From Roseicyclus salinarum (lineage in GTDB: Bacteria > Pseudomonadota > Alphaproteobacteria > Rhodobacterales > Rhodobacteraceae): 64,000 bases of DNA. The stretch covers positions 1 through 64,000 of the forward strand of contig NZ_JARRSA010000015.1 in the NCBI RefSeq assembly GCF_029624655.1, given 5' to 3'. The stretch's first letter is position 1. Each line of letters opens with the position of its first letter. The notes under the pieces are model-generated. The model made no database searches. It was not told the origin of the DNA and saw nothing but the letters and a program-made list of their open reading frames with translations. The translations under genes were made by a program, and so were the position numbers. Of this stretch, positions 19,795 to 30,394 are shown piece by piece.

Positions 19795-19821
19795 CCGCGA
19801 CATTTTCACCACTTGGGCGCG

Positions 19822-20925
19822 TCAGCTCTCGGTGGCGAGCGTCCGTGCCTGCTCGATCCAGCCTTCGCGCTCGATCCGGCCCCGGAACTTCAGGCGGGCA
19901 TCGACCCACGCGGCGTCGTCCTCCGTCCAGGCCGCGATCTGGTCGAAATGGTAGATCCCCATCTCGTTCAACATCCGCTCGATCTTGGGACCCACGCCAC
20001 CGATCCGCTTCAGATCGTCGGCCTCGCGTCCCGCGCGGGGCGCGTCCAGACGTTCGGGGCCGGCGGTGTCCGCCGCCTCGGCGGGCGCGCCGGTCCGGGG
20101 ATGGCCCTTGCCCTGCACGGGCGCCTCGCGCTTGTCGATGCCGGTGGCGTCGGTCGGCGCGCCGCCTGCCAGAACAGGCTTCTTCGGCGTCGGCTCCACG
20201 TCCACGTCGCTGGCGGATTGCCTGCCCCAGGGCGCGCGCAAGGGCACCTCGGTGCCGTCGATGCGCTTGATCGTGTCGCCGATGTCCTCGGCGAGGCGCG
20301 CCGAGGCGTTCAGCGGGTCGCGCCCGGCTTCATTCGCGGTCAGCGAGGTCAGGCCGGACGCCGGCTCGGAGGCGTAGCGCCCGTTCTGCGGCCCGGGCAC
20401 CGGCACGCGGCCGGCCGCCATCTCGTCGATGATCCAGCCCAGCTTCTCGGCCGTCAGGTCCTCGTAGTAATCCTTGCCGATCTGCACCATCGGCGCGTTG
20501 GCGCAGGCGCCGAGGCATTCGACCTCCTCCCACGAGAAGCGGCCGTCATCGGACAGCTTGTGCGCGTCCTTCGCGATCTTGTCCCTGCAGACGCCGATCA
20601 GGTCCTCGGCGCCGCAGATCATGCACGACGTGGTGCCGCAGACCTGCACATGCGCCACCGACCCCACCGGCTGAAGCTGGAACATGAAGTAGAAGGTCGC
20701 GACCTCGAGGCCGCGGATATGGGCCATTCCAAGCATGTCGCAGACATGCTCGATCGCCGGCCGCGTCAGCCAGCCTTCCTGTTCCTGCGCCCGCCACAGG
20801 AGCGGAATGATCGCCGAGGCCTGGCGGCCCTCGGGATACTTGGTGATCTGCGCCTTCGCCCAGGCCAGGTTGTCGGGCGTGAAGGCGAAACTTTCGGGTT
20901 GCTCGGGATGGAGCCGTCTCAGCAT
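19822..20925 (-). CDS. nuoE: NADH-quinone oxidoreductase subunit E with C-terminal HhH-like extension
   Basis: 367 residues, far longer than the usual 160-240. Residues 1-180 are a normal NuoE thioredoxin-like [2Fe-2S] subunit with ligands Cys96, Cys101, Cys137 and Cys141 ('CGTTSC', 'CLGAC'). Then comes a low-complexity linker of about 110 residues. Finally, from residue 292, there is a 76-residue domain '[21 protein letters not shown]' homologous to the two HhH-like proteins encoded downstream. The start at 20925 ([13 protein letters not shown]) fits the family; an 84-base upstream extension is rejected. NuoE works with NuoF in NADH oxidation. Confidence 0.95.
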   Translation of the reverse strand: MLRRLHPEQPESFAFTPDNLAWAKAQITKYPEGRQASAIIPLLWRAQEQEGWLTRPAIEHVCDMLGMAHIRGLEVATFYFMFQLQPVGSVAHVQVCGTTSCMICGAEDLIGVCRDKIAKDAHKLSDDGRFSWEEVECLGACANAPMVQIGKDYYEDLTAEKLGWIIDEMAAGRVPVPGPQNGRYASEPASGLTSLTANEAGRDPLNASARLAEDIGDTIKRIDGTEVPLRAPWGRQSASDVDVEPTPKKPVLAGGAPTDATGIDKREAPVQGKGHPRTGAPAEAADTAGPERLDAPRAGREADDLKRIGGVGPKIERMLNEMGIYHFDQIAAWTEDDAAWVDARLKFRGRIEREGWIEQARTLATES

Positions 20926-21048
20926 TGAGAGCCTCGTCTGGTCGGTCGTCCGTTCGCGGCAGGGGTTGCCAGAAGCCTGGCGGAATGTCCATGCGCGCCA
21001 ACGGCGCATGTGCCCGGGCGCGCGGCGAAGGGCGTGGGGCGCGGCGCC

Positions 21049-21453
21049 TCAGCTGGTCAGCGTGTTGCAGGTGGTCAGGCGGGCGGTGCCCTCGTCGTCG
21101 ATCCGCAATTCGCCCCGCTCCATCAGGAGGGGACCGGCGCGGAAACTGAACGCGAAGAGGCCGGCATCCAGATCCTCCGAGGCGGCCCGCGCATTGGCGT
21201 CCGACAGGTCGATCCCGAAATCGAGCGCGATGAACTCCACGATCGCGGCGCTGAAATCGGCGCGGTCGGCGCGGCGCACCTCGCAGCCCCACGACCGGAT
21301 GAGAAAGGCGAGGTAATCGGCGGCCACGTCGTCGGAGGCCCGCGCGAGGTAGTCGAGCGCGGGCCCGGCATCCGCCGCCGCGGGCGCGGGCGCGGCGAGC
21401 GAGCAGGCGACGAGGCAGGCGGAGGCCGTCCGCCTCAGCGAAGCATAGCGCAT
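21049..21453 (-). CDS. Small secreted protein between nuoD and nuoE
   Basis: 134 residues with a signal peptide (cleavage likely after 'APAAA' near residue 26). The mature part has two cysteines ('SWGCEVRRA', 'LTTCNTL') and a helical first half. No family recognised. It is co-directional with nuo, 123 bases before nuoE and 221 bases after nuoD. The nuoD side of that gap (21454-21674) holds no signal I can name apart from a short AT-rich stretch near 21540. Confidence 0.6.
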   Translation of the reverse strand: MRYASLRRTASACLVACSLAAPAPAAADAGPALDYLARASDDVAADYLAFLIRSWGCEVRRADRADFSAAIVEFIALDFGIDLSDANARAASEDLDAGLFAFSFRAGPLLMERGELRIDDEGTARLTTCNTLTS

Positions 21454-21674
21454 CGTGAAAGTCCCAGCTTGCGGGCCGCGCCGTTGTCCCCGCGCCTCGC
21501 CCGCTCCTCTTGTTACGCCACGGCAGTCTTGTCAGCGAAACGATTAAGATCAAGCCCGATTGCGCGATGTTGTGGACTGGATGCCATAAAACCACATCAT
21601 CTGTACGAAATGGACAAGGCGGGGCCCTCTCGGGACCGCGCCTTGTCCATTTCGCGCCGGAGGCCGGGGGGGCG

Positions 21675-22919
21675 TTAGCGGTCCACTTCCCCGAACACGA
21701 TGTCGATGGAGCCGAGGATCGCCGACACGTCGGCCAGCTGGTGGCCGCGGCAAAGATAATCCATCGCCTGCAGGTGTGCGAAGCCCGGCGCGCGCAGCTT
21801 GGCGCGGTACGGACGGTTGGTACCGTCCGCCACGAGGTAGACGCCGAACTCGCCCTTGGGCGCCTCGACGGCGCAGTAGATCTCGCCCTCGGGGACGTGG
21901 AAGCCCTCGGTGTAGAGCTTGAAGTGATGGATCAGCGCCTCCATCGACGTCTTCATGTCGCCGCGGGCGGGCGGCGTGATCTTGCCGCGGGCCAGCACCT
22001 CGCCCTGGTTGGCGGGGTCGCGCAGCTTCTCGCAGGCCTGATGGATGATCTTTATCGATTCGCGCATCTCCGCCATCCGGCAGAGGTAGCGGTCGTAGCA
22101 GTCGCCGTTCTTGCCCACGGGGATCTTGAAGTCGAACTCGTCGTAGCACTCGTAGGGCTGCGCGCGCCGCAGGTCCCACGCCAGGCCCGAGCCACGAACC
22201 ATGACGCCCGACATCGCCCAGTCCTGGATGTCCTCTTCGGAGACGACGCCGATATCGACGTTGCGCTGCTTGAAGATGCGGTTCTCCGTCAGGAGGCCGT
22301 CGATGTCGTCGAGCACCCCGGGGAACTGATGCGCCCATTCGTCGATGTCGTCGATCAGGCTGGGCGGCAGGTCCTGGTGCACGCCGCCGGGACGGAAATA
22401 GGCCGCATGAAGCCGCGCGCCCGAGGCCCGCTCGTAGAAGATCATGAGCTTCTCGCGTTCCTCGAAACCCCAGAGCGGCGGGGTCAGCGCGCCCACGTCC
22501 ATCGCCTGCGTCGTGACGTTCAGGAGGTGGTTCAGGATGCGCCCGATCTCGCAATAGAGCACGCGGATCAGCTGCGCGCGGCGCGGCACCTCCACGCCCG
22601 TGAGTTTCTCGATCACGAGGCACCAGGCATGTTCCTGGTTCATCGTGCCGACGTAGTCGAGGCGGTCGAAATAGGGCAGGTTCTGGAGGTAGGTCCGGCT
22701 CTCCATCAGCTTCTCGGTGCCCCGGTGCAGAAGCCCGATATGGGGATCGCAGCGCTCGACGATCTCGCCGTCGAGCTCCAGCACCAGCCGCAGCACGCCG
22801 TGCGCCGCCGGGTGCTGGGGGCCGAAGTTGATGTTGAAGTTGCGGATCTTCTGCTCGGCCGTCTCGCGGTCCTGCGTGCCGTCGTCGTACCTGTTCCGCC
22901 GGATGTCGCCGTCCATCAT
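21675..22919 (-). CDS. nuoD: NADH-quinone oxidoreductase subunit D
   Basis: 414 residues; the 49-kDa subunit that forms the quinone-binding site with NuoB. Signatures: '[19 protein letters not shown]' near residue 35, '[19 protein letters not shown]' near 65, 'PYFDRLDYV' and '[12 protein letters not shown]' at the C-terminus. The start is taken at the first of two consecutive ATGs (22919), with GAGGAG upstream; the frame runs far upstream through the NTF2-like gene without coding support. Confidence 0.96.
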   Translation of the reverse strand: MMDGDIRRNRYDDGTQDRETAEQKIRNFNINFGPQHPAAHGVLRLVLELDGEIVERCDPHIGLLHRGTEKLMESRTYLQNLPYFDRLDYVGTMNQEHAWCLVIEKLTGVEVPRRAQLIRVLYCEIGRILNHLLNVTTQAMDVGALTPPLWGFEEREKLMIFYERASGARLHAAYFRPGGVHQDLPPSLIDDIDEWAHQFPGVLDDIDGLLTENRIFKQRNVDIGVVSEEDIQDWAMSGVMVRGSGLAWDLRRAQPYECYDEFDFKIPVGKNGDCYDRYLCRMAEMRESIKIIHQACEKLRDPANQGEVLARGKITPPARGDMKTSMEALIHHFKLYTEGFHVPEGEIYCAVEAPKGEFGVYLVADGTNRPYRAKLRAPGFAHLQAMDYLCRGHQLADVSAILGSIDIVFGEVDR

Positions 22920-22930
22920 GGGGTGGCTCC

Positions 22931-23323
22931 TCAGCCTTCGATGGCCGGACCGTCCATGGTCCGGAACACCTTGGTCAAAAGTTTCCACGCGCCGTTCTCG
23001 CGCACGAAGCCGAGGTGGTCCTCGAAGCGGCGCGGCGGCACGTCGACCCAGAGATGGACGCGCGCGATCTCGTCGCCGGCTGTGTCCACCGAAAGGATCT
23101 CGTAGGAGGGCTCGCCCGCAAACGCCTTCCGGCCCGCGACGCGGGCGAGGTAGGCGGGCTTGTCCCAGTAGAGGAGGTTCCCCCCCGGCTCGACCGCCGT
23201 CATGTTGAAACGGTCGTGGCACATCTCGACAAAGGTCTGGGCGTCAGCGTGGTGGATGCCTTCGCAATAGGCCACCGCCAGCGCGCGCACGGCCTCCTCG
23301 GAGGGGGTGTGCGTCTGCGTCAT
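22931..23323 (-). CDS. NTF2-like / lumazine-binding-2-like protein
   Basis: 130 residues with the cone-shaped NTF2/SnoaL layout: helices '[29 protein letters not shown]' at the start, then strands '[35 protein letters not shown]'. It resembles the putative lumazine-binding (Lumazine_bd_2) branch. Its ATG overlaps the nuoC TGA (ATGA) and it ends 11 bases before nuoD, so it is embedded in the nuo transcript. Ligand and role unknown. Confidence 0.75.
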   Translation of the reverse strand: MTQTHTPSEEAVRALAVAYCEGIHHADAQTFVEMCHDRFNMTAVEPGGNLLYWDKPAYLARVAGRKAFAGEPSYEILSVDTAGDEIARVHLWVDVPPRRFEDHLGFVRENGAWKLLTKVFRTMDGPAIEG

Positions 23324-23931
23324 TTCGCCTTTTCCTCCGCCTTCTCGTCACCGGGAAGAATGTAGTCGGCGCCTTCCCACGGGCTCATGAAATCGAACAG
23401 TCGATATTCCTGCACCAGCTTCACCGGCTCGTAGACGACGCGCTTCAGTTCCTCGTCGTAGCGCACTTCCGTGTAGCCCGTGGTCGGGAAGTCCTTGCGC
23501 AGCGGATGCCCGCGGAACCCGTAGTCGGTCAGGATGCGGCGCAGGTCGGGGTTGCCCGAAAAGAGGATGCCGAACATGTCGTAGACTTCACGCTCGTACC
23601 AGCCGGCGCCGACATGCACCGAGGTGATCGAGGGCACCACGTCGTCCTCGCGCACGGCGGCCTTCACGCGGATTCGGTGGTTCTGGTACATCGACAGGAA
23701 GTGGTAGACGACGTCGAAGCGGCGATCGCGCTCGGGCCAGTCCACCGCGGTGATGTCGATCAGCGTGGAGAAGGCGCAGGCGCGGTCGGACTTCAGGAAC
23801 TCGATGAAATGGTCGATCTCGGCCACGGCGATCTCGACGGTCAGCTCGCCGTTCCTGATCTCGTGGCCCAGGACGGCGTCGGGCTGCCGCTCGGCGACGT
23901 GGGCGGCCAGCTCTTGCAGGGCTTCGGTCAT
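23320..23931 (-). CDS. nuoC: NADH-quinone oxidoreductase subunit C
   Basis: 203 residues, the separate (not NuoCD-fused) 30-kDa subunit of the peripheral arm. The family signature '[20 protein letters not shown]' is near residues 125-145, followed by '[14 protein letters not shown]'. A Glu/Lys-rich tail ends the protein. It overlaps the NTF2-like gene by four bases and follows nuoB by 52 bases. Confidence 0.96.
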   Translation of the reverse strand: MTEALQELAAHVAERQPDAVLGHEIRNGELTVEIAVAEIDHFIEFLKSDRACAFSTLIDITAVDWPERDRRFDVVYHFLSMYQNHRIRVKAAVREDDVVPSITSVHVGAGWYEREVYDMFGILFSGNPDLRRILTDYGFRGHPLRKDFPTTGYTEVRYDEELKRVVYEPVKLVQEYRLFDFMSPWEGADYILPGDEKAEEKAK

Positions 23932-23983
23932 GAGGCTCGTCTCCAGTCTTGGCGCGGCCGGGATGCGCGGTCCTTCGCGCCGC

Positions 23984-24971
<988 letters not shown>

Positions 24972-25225
24972 CGGGGCCGGGGGTGCGGCAAATCGAGGGC
25001 GGGCAGGTTCACGGCGCGGGGCTTGACGTCACGCGCCGGCCCGCGTCGTCTCGTGGCAGGGTTCGGCTCTGGGTGTCCCGGGCAAGGCGGGCCGCGATTT
25101 ACCCGGTCCGCCTCGCACGCAGCAACACCGCCGCGGCCTCCGGCGAAGGCCCGGCTCGTGCGGGGCGGCCGCGCTGCACGTCACGGTCACGGGGGCATCG
25201 TGTTTTTCGCGCGGTCCCCAACGAC

Positions 25226-25257
25226 CTGCGCGGCAGGCGTCGCGGCCTGCCGCGCAG
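25226..25257 (-). terminator. Strong hairpin downstream of the sugar dehydrogenase gene
   Basis: A 13-bp perfect inverted repeat (arms 25226-25238 and 25245-25257, starting CTGCGCGGCAGGC) with a six-base loop, 47-78 bases beyond the stop codon. No T-run follows immediately, so it may protect the mRNA end rather than terminate on its own. Confidence 0.5.
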
Positions 25258-25303
25258 ATCCGCCTGGCAGAAAGGGCACCCCGCGCGCGACGCGCCCCCG
25301 CGC

Positions 25304-26623
25304 TCAGTCGGCGTCGGCGCCGCCGGGCACCAGCCGGCGGACCATACCGGCGTCGACCGCCGCATAAAGGCTTCCGTCGGGCGCGAGAACGAGCGACCGG
25401 AACCGGCCGGCGTCCATCGGCAGCGTCATCTCGGTCACGTCATTCACGGTCAGGTCATCGTCGAGATCCAGCACGTCGATGCGCTGGCCGATCGGCGTGC
25501 CACCGAAGCCGATACCCATGTAGCCCACGACCGCGTCGCCGTCCCATGCGCCCCACTGTTCGCCCTCGAGAAAGGTGATCGAGGTGATGCCCTGCGAGTA
25601 GTTGTTGTTCTCCCAGATCGGCGCCATGGCGTCGGGATAGGTCTCGAAGTCCGTCATCGGCATGAAGGACGCGCGCTCGTAGCGGTTCATGCCCTCCATC
25701 TGGTTCGGCATGTAGCCGCAATAGTCGTCGGGACAGTCGCCGCGCCCGGCCATGTTCGCGCGCGGATCCCAACCGCCGTTGCCGCCGGCCTCGAGCGGCG
25801 TGATCTCGTCGGAATGCCAGGGACCGTGCTCCGTGATGATCGGCGTTCCCGTGTCCGGGTCGAAGGCGATTCCCTGCACGTTGCGGTGTCCATAGGTGAA
25901 GATCCGCGGATCGAAGCCTTCGGGCGTTCCGTTGCCGGGCGCGGGCGCACCGTCCGTCGTGATGCGCAGCACCTTGCCGCCGAGGGTCTGCGGACCCTGC
26001 GGGAGTTCCGGATTGTGGTTGTCGCCGGTGGTCACGTGAAGGTAGCCGTCCGGCCCGAACCGGATGCGCCCTCCGTTATGCGCGCCGGGATTGCCGAAGG
26101 GGTGATCCGTCGGGTCGACCTTGTAGGGGATGTCCTCGATCAGGTCGGTCCGGTCCGACAGGCCGCTGAATGCCTCGTTCACCGTGAAGCGCATGACCCG
26201 GTTGGTGGGCGGCTCCGACATCTCGGAGACGGAATAGACGTAGATCCGGCGGTTTTCCTCGAAGTCCGGGTCGAGCGCCACGCCGTTCATGCCCGCCTGC
26301 CCGTTGCAGAACAGGTCGTCGGCCAAGGTGGCGTAACCCTCGGCGTCGCCCATCCCCAGAAGGCGGTTGATCCCGCCGTCGGGCATCCGCACCGACAGGC
26401 CCTTGCAGATCTCGGTGAAGAACAGCGTCCCATCGTCGAGAAACGCCATGTCCCACGGCACTTGCAGGCCGGACACGACGACCTCGTGGCCGAGGCTGGT
26501 GGTATTGGGCCCCGGCGCATCACCCCCTTGCGCCACGGCGGGCGCGCCTGAGGACAGGGTCGCGGCCATGGCGGTGGCCGCAACGAGAGGTGCCGCGAAC
26601 GGCGTGGATCGTTGAATGGACAT
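25304..26623 (-). CDS. Secreted PQQ-dependent sugar dehydrogenase-family beta-propeller
   Basis: 439 residues. A Sec signal peptide (hydrophobic to about residue 31, 'APAVAQ') precedes a GSDH-type six-bladed propeller: 'GLQVPWDMAFLDDGTLFFTE' at about 51-70, 'GMNGVALDPDF', 'GAHNGGRIRFGPDGYLHVTTGDNH' region and 'TYGHRNVQGIAFDP'. These match soluble aldose dehydrogenases (YliI-like), where the 'GHRN' and 'GDNH' segments line the PQQ and calcium site. Probable periplasmic oxidation of an aldose with PQQ; substrate unknown. It is preceded by 168 bases holding a weak 6-bp hairpin (26651-26669). Confidence 0.85.
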   Translation of the reverse strand: MSIQRSTPFAAPLVAATAMAATLSSGAPAVAQGGDAPGPNTTSLGHEVVVSGLQVPWDMAFLDDGTLFFTEICKGLSVRMPDGGINRLLGMGDAEGYATLADDLFCNGQAGMNGVALDPDFEENRRIYVYSVSEMSEPPTNRVMRFTVNEAFSGLSDRTDLIEDIPYKVDPTDHPFGNPGAHNGGRIRFGPDGYLHVTTGDNHNPELPQGPQTLGGKVLRITTDGAPAPGNGTPEGFDPRIFTYGHRNVQGIAFDPDTGTPIITEHGPWHSDEITPLEAGGNGGWDPRANMAGRGDCPDDYCGYMPNQMEGMNRYERASFMPMTDFETYPDAMAPIWENNNYSQGITSITFLEGEQWGAWDGDAVVGYMGIGFGGTPIGQRIDVLDLDDDLTVNDVTEMTLPMDAGRFRSLVLAPDGSLYAAVDAGMVRRLVPGGADAD

Positions 26624-26791
26624 GAAACGTGCTCCCTCGGTCTTTCAGATCGGGGAATTGTCATCCCCGGCTCCCAACGGTCGCGCGCGGGGCGCGTTCC
26701 AGCGAAAGGCCGGCCTCGAGCTTCACGATCCCTTGAGGCAGGTCCGGGCGGCCGGCCCCGGCGACGGGGCGAACGGGCCGCCCCCGCGCCG

Positions 26792-28360
26792 TCAGCCTTC
26801 GGCCGCCATCAGGTCGCGGAGTTGCCGCCGCAGGATCTTTCCGGACGCCGATTTCGGCACGCTGTCCACGAAGCGGTATTCGCAAGGATGCTTGAAATGC
26901 GCGAGGCAGCCCTCGCAATGGGCGCGCAACTCCGCCTCCGTCACCTCGGACCCGGAAGGCCCCTGAGCGCGCACGACGAAGGCCACGGGAAGCTCGCCCG
27001 CCTCCTCGTCGCGCCGCGCGGTGACGGCGGCATCCGCCACGCCGGGATGGGCGATCAGCGCCGCCTCGACCTCGGCCGGCGCCACCTGGAAACCCTTGAA
27101 CTTGATCAGTTCCTTCAGCCGGTCGCGGATGAACATGAAGCCGTCCCCGTCGATGACGGCCAGATCCCCGGTGCGCAGCCAGCCGTCCGGCGTCAGGCAC
27201 TCGGCGGTGGCCTGCGGATTGTTGAGATAGCCCTTCATCACCTGCGGCCCGCGCACCCACAGCTCTCCCTCCTCGCCCGGCCCCATGTCCTGCAATGTCT
27301 CGGGGTTCACGATCCGGCATTCGGTCGAGGGCACGGCCTGCCCGCTCGAGCCATGCCGCGCGTCGCCGCCGATCGTCATGTGGCTGATCGGGCTCAGCTC
27401 GGTCATGCCGTAGCCCTGCACCGACGAGGCGCCCAGCCGCTCGCCCACCGCGATCTCCGTCTCCGGCCCAAGCGGCGCCGCGCCCGAGAACACCTCTCGG
27501 ACCGACGACATGTCGTGCTCGGCCACCATCGGATGCTTCGCCAGCGCCAGCGCCACAGGCGGCACGATGTAAAGCCGCGTCGCCCGGTGCCTCGCGATCA
27601 GCCCGAGGAACAGCTCGAGGTCGAAGCGCGGCATCGTCACCAGTTTCGCGCGCCGCTCCAGGAACAGGTTCATCATCACCGTCATCCCGTAGATGTGGAA
27701 GAACGGCAGGAACGCCACGGCCACGTCGTCGGGCGTGATCCCGGCCACCGCGCCGGCCTGCTGCACATTGGCCACGAGGTTGCGGTGCGTCAGCATCACC
27801 CCCTTGGGCCGCCCGGTCGTCCCGCTCGAATAGGGCAGCACGACGACATGCTCGCGAAGGTCCACCGGCGCCTGCGCCTCCAGCGGCCGGCCCATCAGGT
27901 CGTCCAGCGACAGCCCGCTCTCTGCGCCGATCACCGCGACGTCGCGCACGCCCGTGCCCGCGATCGCCGTCTCGGCCAGTTCCGCGAACATCGGGATCGT
28001 GACCAGAAGCGTGGCGCCTGAATCGTTCAGCTGATGGGTGATCTCGGGGGCGGTGTAGGTGGGATTGATCGTCGTGACCGTCCCACCGCCCAGCGCCACG
28101 CCATGGAAGACGACCGGGTATTCCGGCATGTTCGGCGCAAGGACGGCCACCGTTCCGCCGGGCAGGACGCCGCGCTCGGTCAGACCGCCCGCAAGCCTCC
28201 GGATCTGCTCCATCAGCGCGCCCGCGGTCAGCGCGCGGCCGGTCGGCCCGTCGATGATGACCTGCTCGTCCTCGCGCCCGACAAGGCCCTCGAACAGCTT
28301 TTCGGAGATCGATACCTCGTCGACCTCGACCGTTCCGTGACGGCTCGGAAATCCAGTCAT
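26792..28360 (-). CDS. Acyl-CoA synthetase, 4-coumarate/fatty-acid CoA ligase type
   Basis: 522 residues, full-length ANL-family enzyme that activates a carboxylic acid to its acyl-AMP and then acyl-CoA. Motifs: A3 'PYSSGTTGRPKGVMLTH' at about 177-193, A5 'QGYGMTE' near 335, A8 'GDLAVIDGDGFMFIRDRLKELIK' region near 420, and the catalytic lysine in 'KSASGKILRRQL' near 504. 'FHGVALGGGTVTTINPTYTAPE' places it with the 4-coumarate:CoA ligase branch. The start at 28360 has GGGGGAGAA upstream. Substrate not predictable; medium-chain or aromatic acids are plausible. Confidence 0.88.
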   Translation of the reverse strand: MTGFPSRHGTVEVDEVSISEKLFEGLVGREDEQVIIDGPTGRALTAGALMEQIRRLAGGLTERGVLPGGTVAVLAPNMPEYPVVFHGVALGGGTVTTINPTYTAPEITHQLNDSGATLLVTIPMFAELAETAIAGTGVRDVAVIGAESGLSLDDLMGRPLEAQAPVDLREHVVVLPYSSGTTGRPKGVMLTHRNLVANVQQAGAVAGITPDDVAVAFLPFFHIYGMTVMMNLFLERRAKLVTMPRFDLELFLGLIARHRATRLYIVPPVALALAKHPMVAEHDMSSVREVFSGAAPLGPETEIAVGERLGASSVQGYGMTELSPISHMTIGGDARHGSSGQAVPSTECRIVNPETLQDMGPGEEGELWVRGPQVMKGYLNNPQATAECLTPDGWLRTGDLAVIDGDGFMFIRDRLKELIKFKGFQVAPAEVEAALIAHPGVADAAVTARRDEEAGELPVAFVVRAQGPSGSEVTEAELRAHCEGCLAHFKHPCEYRFVDSVPKSASGKILRRQLRDLMAAEG

Positions 28361-28452
28361 GCCACGTTCTCCCCCCGGCTCCCCCGGCGTGACGCAGCCC
28401 TCCCTCAGGACCCCGCGCCGCCCTCGGCGAGAAGGCTAGCACGATTGGCGGG

Positions 28453-29430
28453 TCAGGTGTCCAGAACCACCGTCCCGAGCTTGCCGCCCGACGCCACGAG
28501 GTCGTGGGCCGCGGCGCAATCCGCGAGCCCTCCGCCAGGCACGACGGCATGGGACAGCGCCCCCGCCTCGAGCCATTCGGCCAGCTGCCGCTCCCCCGCG
28601 CGCCGCATCCGCCCGGCCAGCTGATAGACGATCAGCATGTGCAGCCGGACGTTCTTGAACATGAACGGATAGAACTCCAGCCGCGGCACCATCTCGGCCG
28701 CGGACGCGTAGGCGGCGATCGTGCCGCCCGGTTTCACCAGCGCCAGGTCCACCGCCTGGTTGGCGCCGAAATCCACTTCCACGATCCGGTCGACGCCCGC
28801 GCCCTGCGTCATCTCCATGACGGCCTCGGCCACGTCCGCGTCGCGGTAGTTCACCCATTCGTCGGCGGTGGAATGGCGCGCCTTCTCCTCCGAGGAGACC
28901 GTGGCGATCACCCGCGCCCCGGCGGCGCGCGCCATCTGCACGGCATAGCGCCCGACGGTGCCCGCACCACCCGTCACCAGCACGGTCCGGCCCTCCACCG
29001 GGCCGTCGCCCATCACCGCGTACCACGCCGTCATCGCCGGAATGCCGAAACACGCGCCCTCGGCGAAGCTCGTGCCCTCGGGCAGGCGCACGGCCTGCTC
29101 GGCGGGCAGCGCGACCAGTTGCGCCGCGGTGCCAAACGCCCTTTGCCAGGCCGCGTTCCAGACCCACACGCGCTCGCCGACCCTGCCGGGGTCAACGCCC
29201 GCGCCCACGGCCTCGATCACCCCCGCACCGTCGGAATGCGGGATCACCCTCGGATGGGCCATCGCCGCTCCGGGACGCGCGCCGGCGCGCAGCTTCACGT
29301 CCGAGGGGTTCACGCCTGAAGCCCGCAACCGCACGAGCACCTCACCCGGCGCGGGCTCCGGGTCGGGCATCTCGCCAAGCGTCAGGACCTCTTGCGCGGG
29401 GCCGAACCGCTCGTACCAGACAGCCTTCAT
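28453..29430 (-). CDS. Quinone oxidoreductase-like MDR protein
   Basis: 325 residues, zeta-crystallin/quinone-reductase branch of the medium-chain dehydrogenase superfamily. N-terminal GroES-like domain 'EVLVRLRASGVNPSDVKLRAG', then a Rossmann motif 'VLVTGGAGTVGRYAVQMA' near residue 150. The catalytic-zinc cysteine is replaced by Asn-Pro-Ser and the structural-zinc cysteine cluster is absent, so it is zinc-free and probably NADPH-dependent. It is separated from the liuC-like gene by two hairpins, suggesting its own transcription. Confidence 0.85.
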   Translation of the reverse strand: MKAVWYERFGPAQEVLTLGEMPDPEPAPGEVLVRLRASGVNPSDVKLRAGARPGAAMAHPRVIPHSDGAGVIEAVGAGVDPGRVGERVWVWNAAWQRAFGTAAQLVALPAEQAVRLPEGTSFAEGACFGIPAMTAWYAVMGDGPVEGRTVLVTGGAGTVGRYAVQMARAAGARVIATVSSEEKARHSTADEWVNYRDADVAEAVMEMTQGAGVDRIVEVDFGANQAVDLALVKPGGTIAAYASAAEMVPRLEFYPFMFKNVRLHMLIVYQLAGRMRRAGERQLAEWLEAGALSHAVVPGGGLADCAAAHDLVASGGKLGTVVLDT

Positions 29431-29460
29431 CTCTCGCTCCCTCCGATCCTCTCAACGGGC

Positions 29461-29519
29461 TTCATCCTTGCCGGTAAACTCCGGGGGAGCCGGCGTCAGC
29501 CGGCGGGGGCAGAGCCCCC
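29461..29519. repeat. Rhodobacteraceae-type dispersed intergenic element, copy 1
   Basis: Begins TTCATCCTTGCCGGTAAACT and ends in a GGGGGC-AGA-GCCCCC hairpin (29505-29519), with a GCCGGC repeat pair between. The first 23 bases resemble the elements at 43338-43360 and 60593-60643 in this window. It may add a terminator function behind the leucine operon. Confidence 0.5.
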
Positions 29520-29539
29520 TTCCCTTCGCCAACCGGCGC

Positions 29540-29564
29540 GTGCGCCGCGCCCCGCGCGGCGCAC
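29540..29564 (-). terminator. Perfect hairpin at the end of the leucine-degradation operon
   Basis: An 11-bp perfect stem (arms 29540-29550 and 29554-29564, outer sequence GTGCGCCGCGC) with a CCC loop directly abutting the stop codon of the liuC-like gene. No T-tract follows. With the second hairpin at 29505-29519 it likely ends the operon transcript. Confidence 0.6.
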
Positions 29565-30347
29565 TCATTCCATCCAGCGCGCCTTGCGCTTCTCGAAGAA
29601 GGCCCCGATCCCCTCGGCGCTCTCCTCGCTTTCCCATCGGCCGACCAGCGCCTCGATCGTCATCGCGACCTGAGCCTCGTCCACGCCCGCCCCGAGGTCG
29701 GCCACCAGCTTCTTGCCCGCAGCCACCGCCCCCGGCGCCGCCGACAGGTAGGGCGCGATCTCGGCCTCGACCGCCGCGTCGAGCGCGTCGCGCGGAACCG
29801 CCCGCGCCAGCAGGCCCAGATCCACCGCCTCCGCCGCCCCGAAGATCCGCCCCGAGAAGAACACCCGCCGCGCCCGCGCCGCGCCCATGCGCGCCACGAC
29901 ATAAGGGCCGATCGTCGCCGGGATCAGCCCCAGACGCACCTCGGTCAGGCCGAACTTCGCCTCCTCGACGCCGACGGCCACGTCGCAGACCGAGATCAGG
30001 CCGACGCCGCCGCCGAAGGCCTGCCCCTGCACCCGCCCGATCAGCGGCTTGGGCATGGCGTCGAGCGCGCCCAGCATCTCCGCGAGGCTGCGCGCCTCGC
30101 GCGCCCGGCTCGCGGCGTCCGCCTCCATCTGCGCGCGCATCCATGCAAGATCGCCCCCCGCCGAGAACGACCGTCCCTCGCCGGTCAGCACCACGACCCG
30201 CACCGCGGGGTCCCGGCCCAGCCGGGCCGCGGCTCCGGCAAGCTCGGCGATCATTTGCGCGTTCATCGCGTTGTGCTTTTCCGGCCGCTTCAGGGTCAGC
30301 TGCGCGACCCCCCGCGGATCGACCGCGATCCCGATCGTCTGTTCCAT
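29565..30347 (-). CDS. liuC: Enoyl-CoA hydratase family, probable methylglutaconyl-CoA hydratase
   Basis: 260 residues, crotonase fold. 'LTLKRPEKHNAMN' near residue 16, oxyanion-hole segment 'SFSAGGDLAWM' near 62 and 'GRVQGQAFGGGVGLISVCDV' near 98, followed by 'FGLTEVRLGLIPATIGPYV' with the catalytic glutamate. The step fits 3-methylglutaconyl-CoA to HMG-CoA, because mccA, mccB and HMG-CoA lyase are in the same operon. It starts 47 bases after the lyase gene, with GGAGG upstream. Confidence 0.85.
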   Translation of the reverse strand: MEQTIGIAVDPRGVAQLTLKRPEKHNAMNAQMIAELAGAAARLGRDPAVRVVVLTGEGRSFSAGGDLAWMRAQMEADAASRAREARSLAEMLGALDAMPKPLIGRVQGQAFGGGVGLISVCDVAVGVEEAKFGLTEVRLGLIPATIGPYVVARMGAARARRVFFSGRIFGAAEAVDLGLLARAVPRDALDAAVEAEIAPYLSAAPGAVAAGKKLVADLGAGVDEAQVAMTIEALVGRWESEESAEGIGAFFEKRKARWME

Positions 30348-30394
30348 CGCCCGTCCTCCCTCTCGCGTCCCGCGCGGCGCCGCCGCCCCGACGC

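Noticed and set aside
25099-25365. An 88-codon minus-strand frame in the nuoA upstream region
   Set aside because: No ribosome site, low-complexity Arg/Pro content, and it overlaps the strong hairpin and the end of the sugar dehydrogenase gene.
26651-26669. CGGGGA/TCCCCG hairpin upstream of the sugar dehydrogenase gene as a terminator
   Set aside because: Short stem, no T-tract, and close to the gene start; not enough support.
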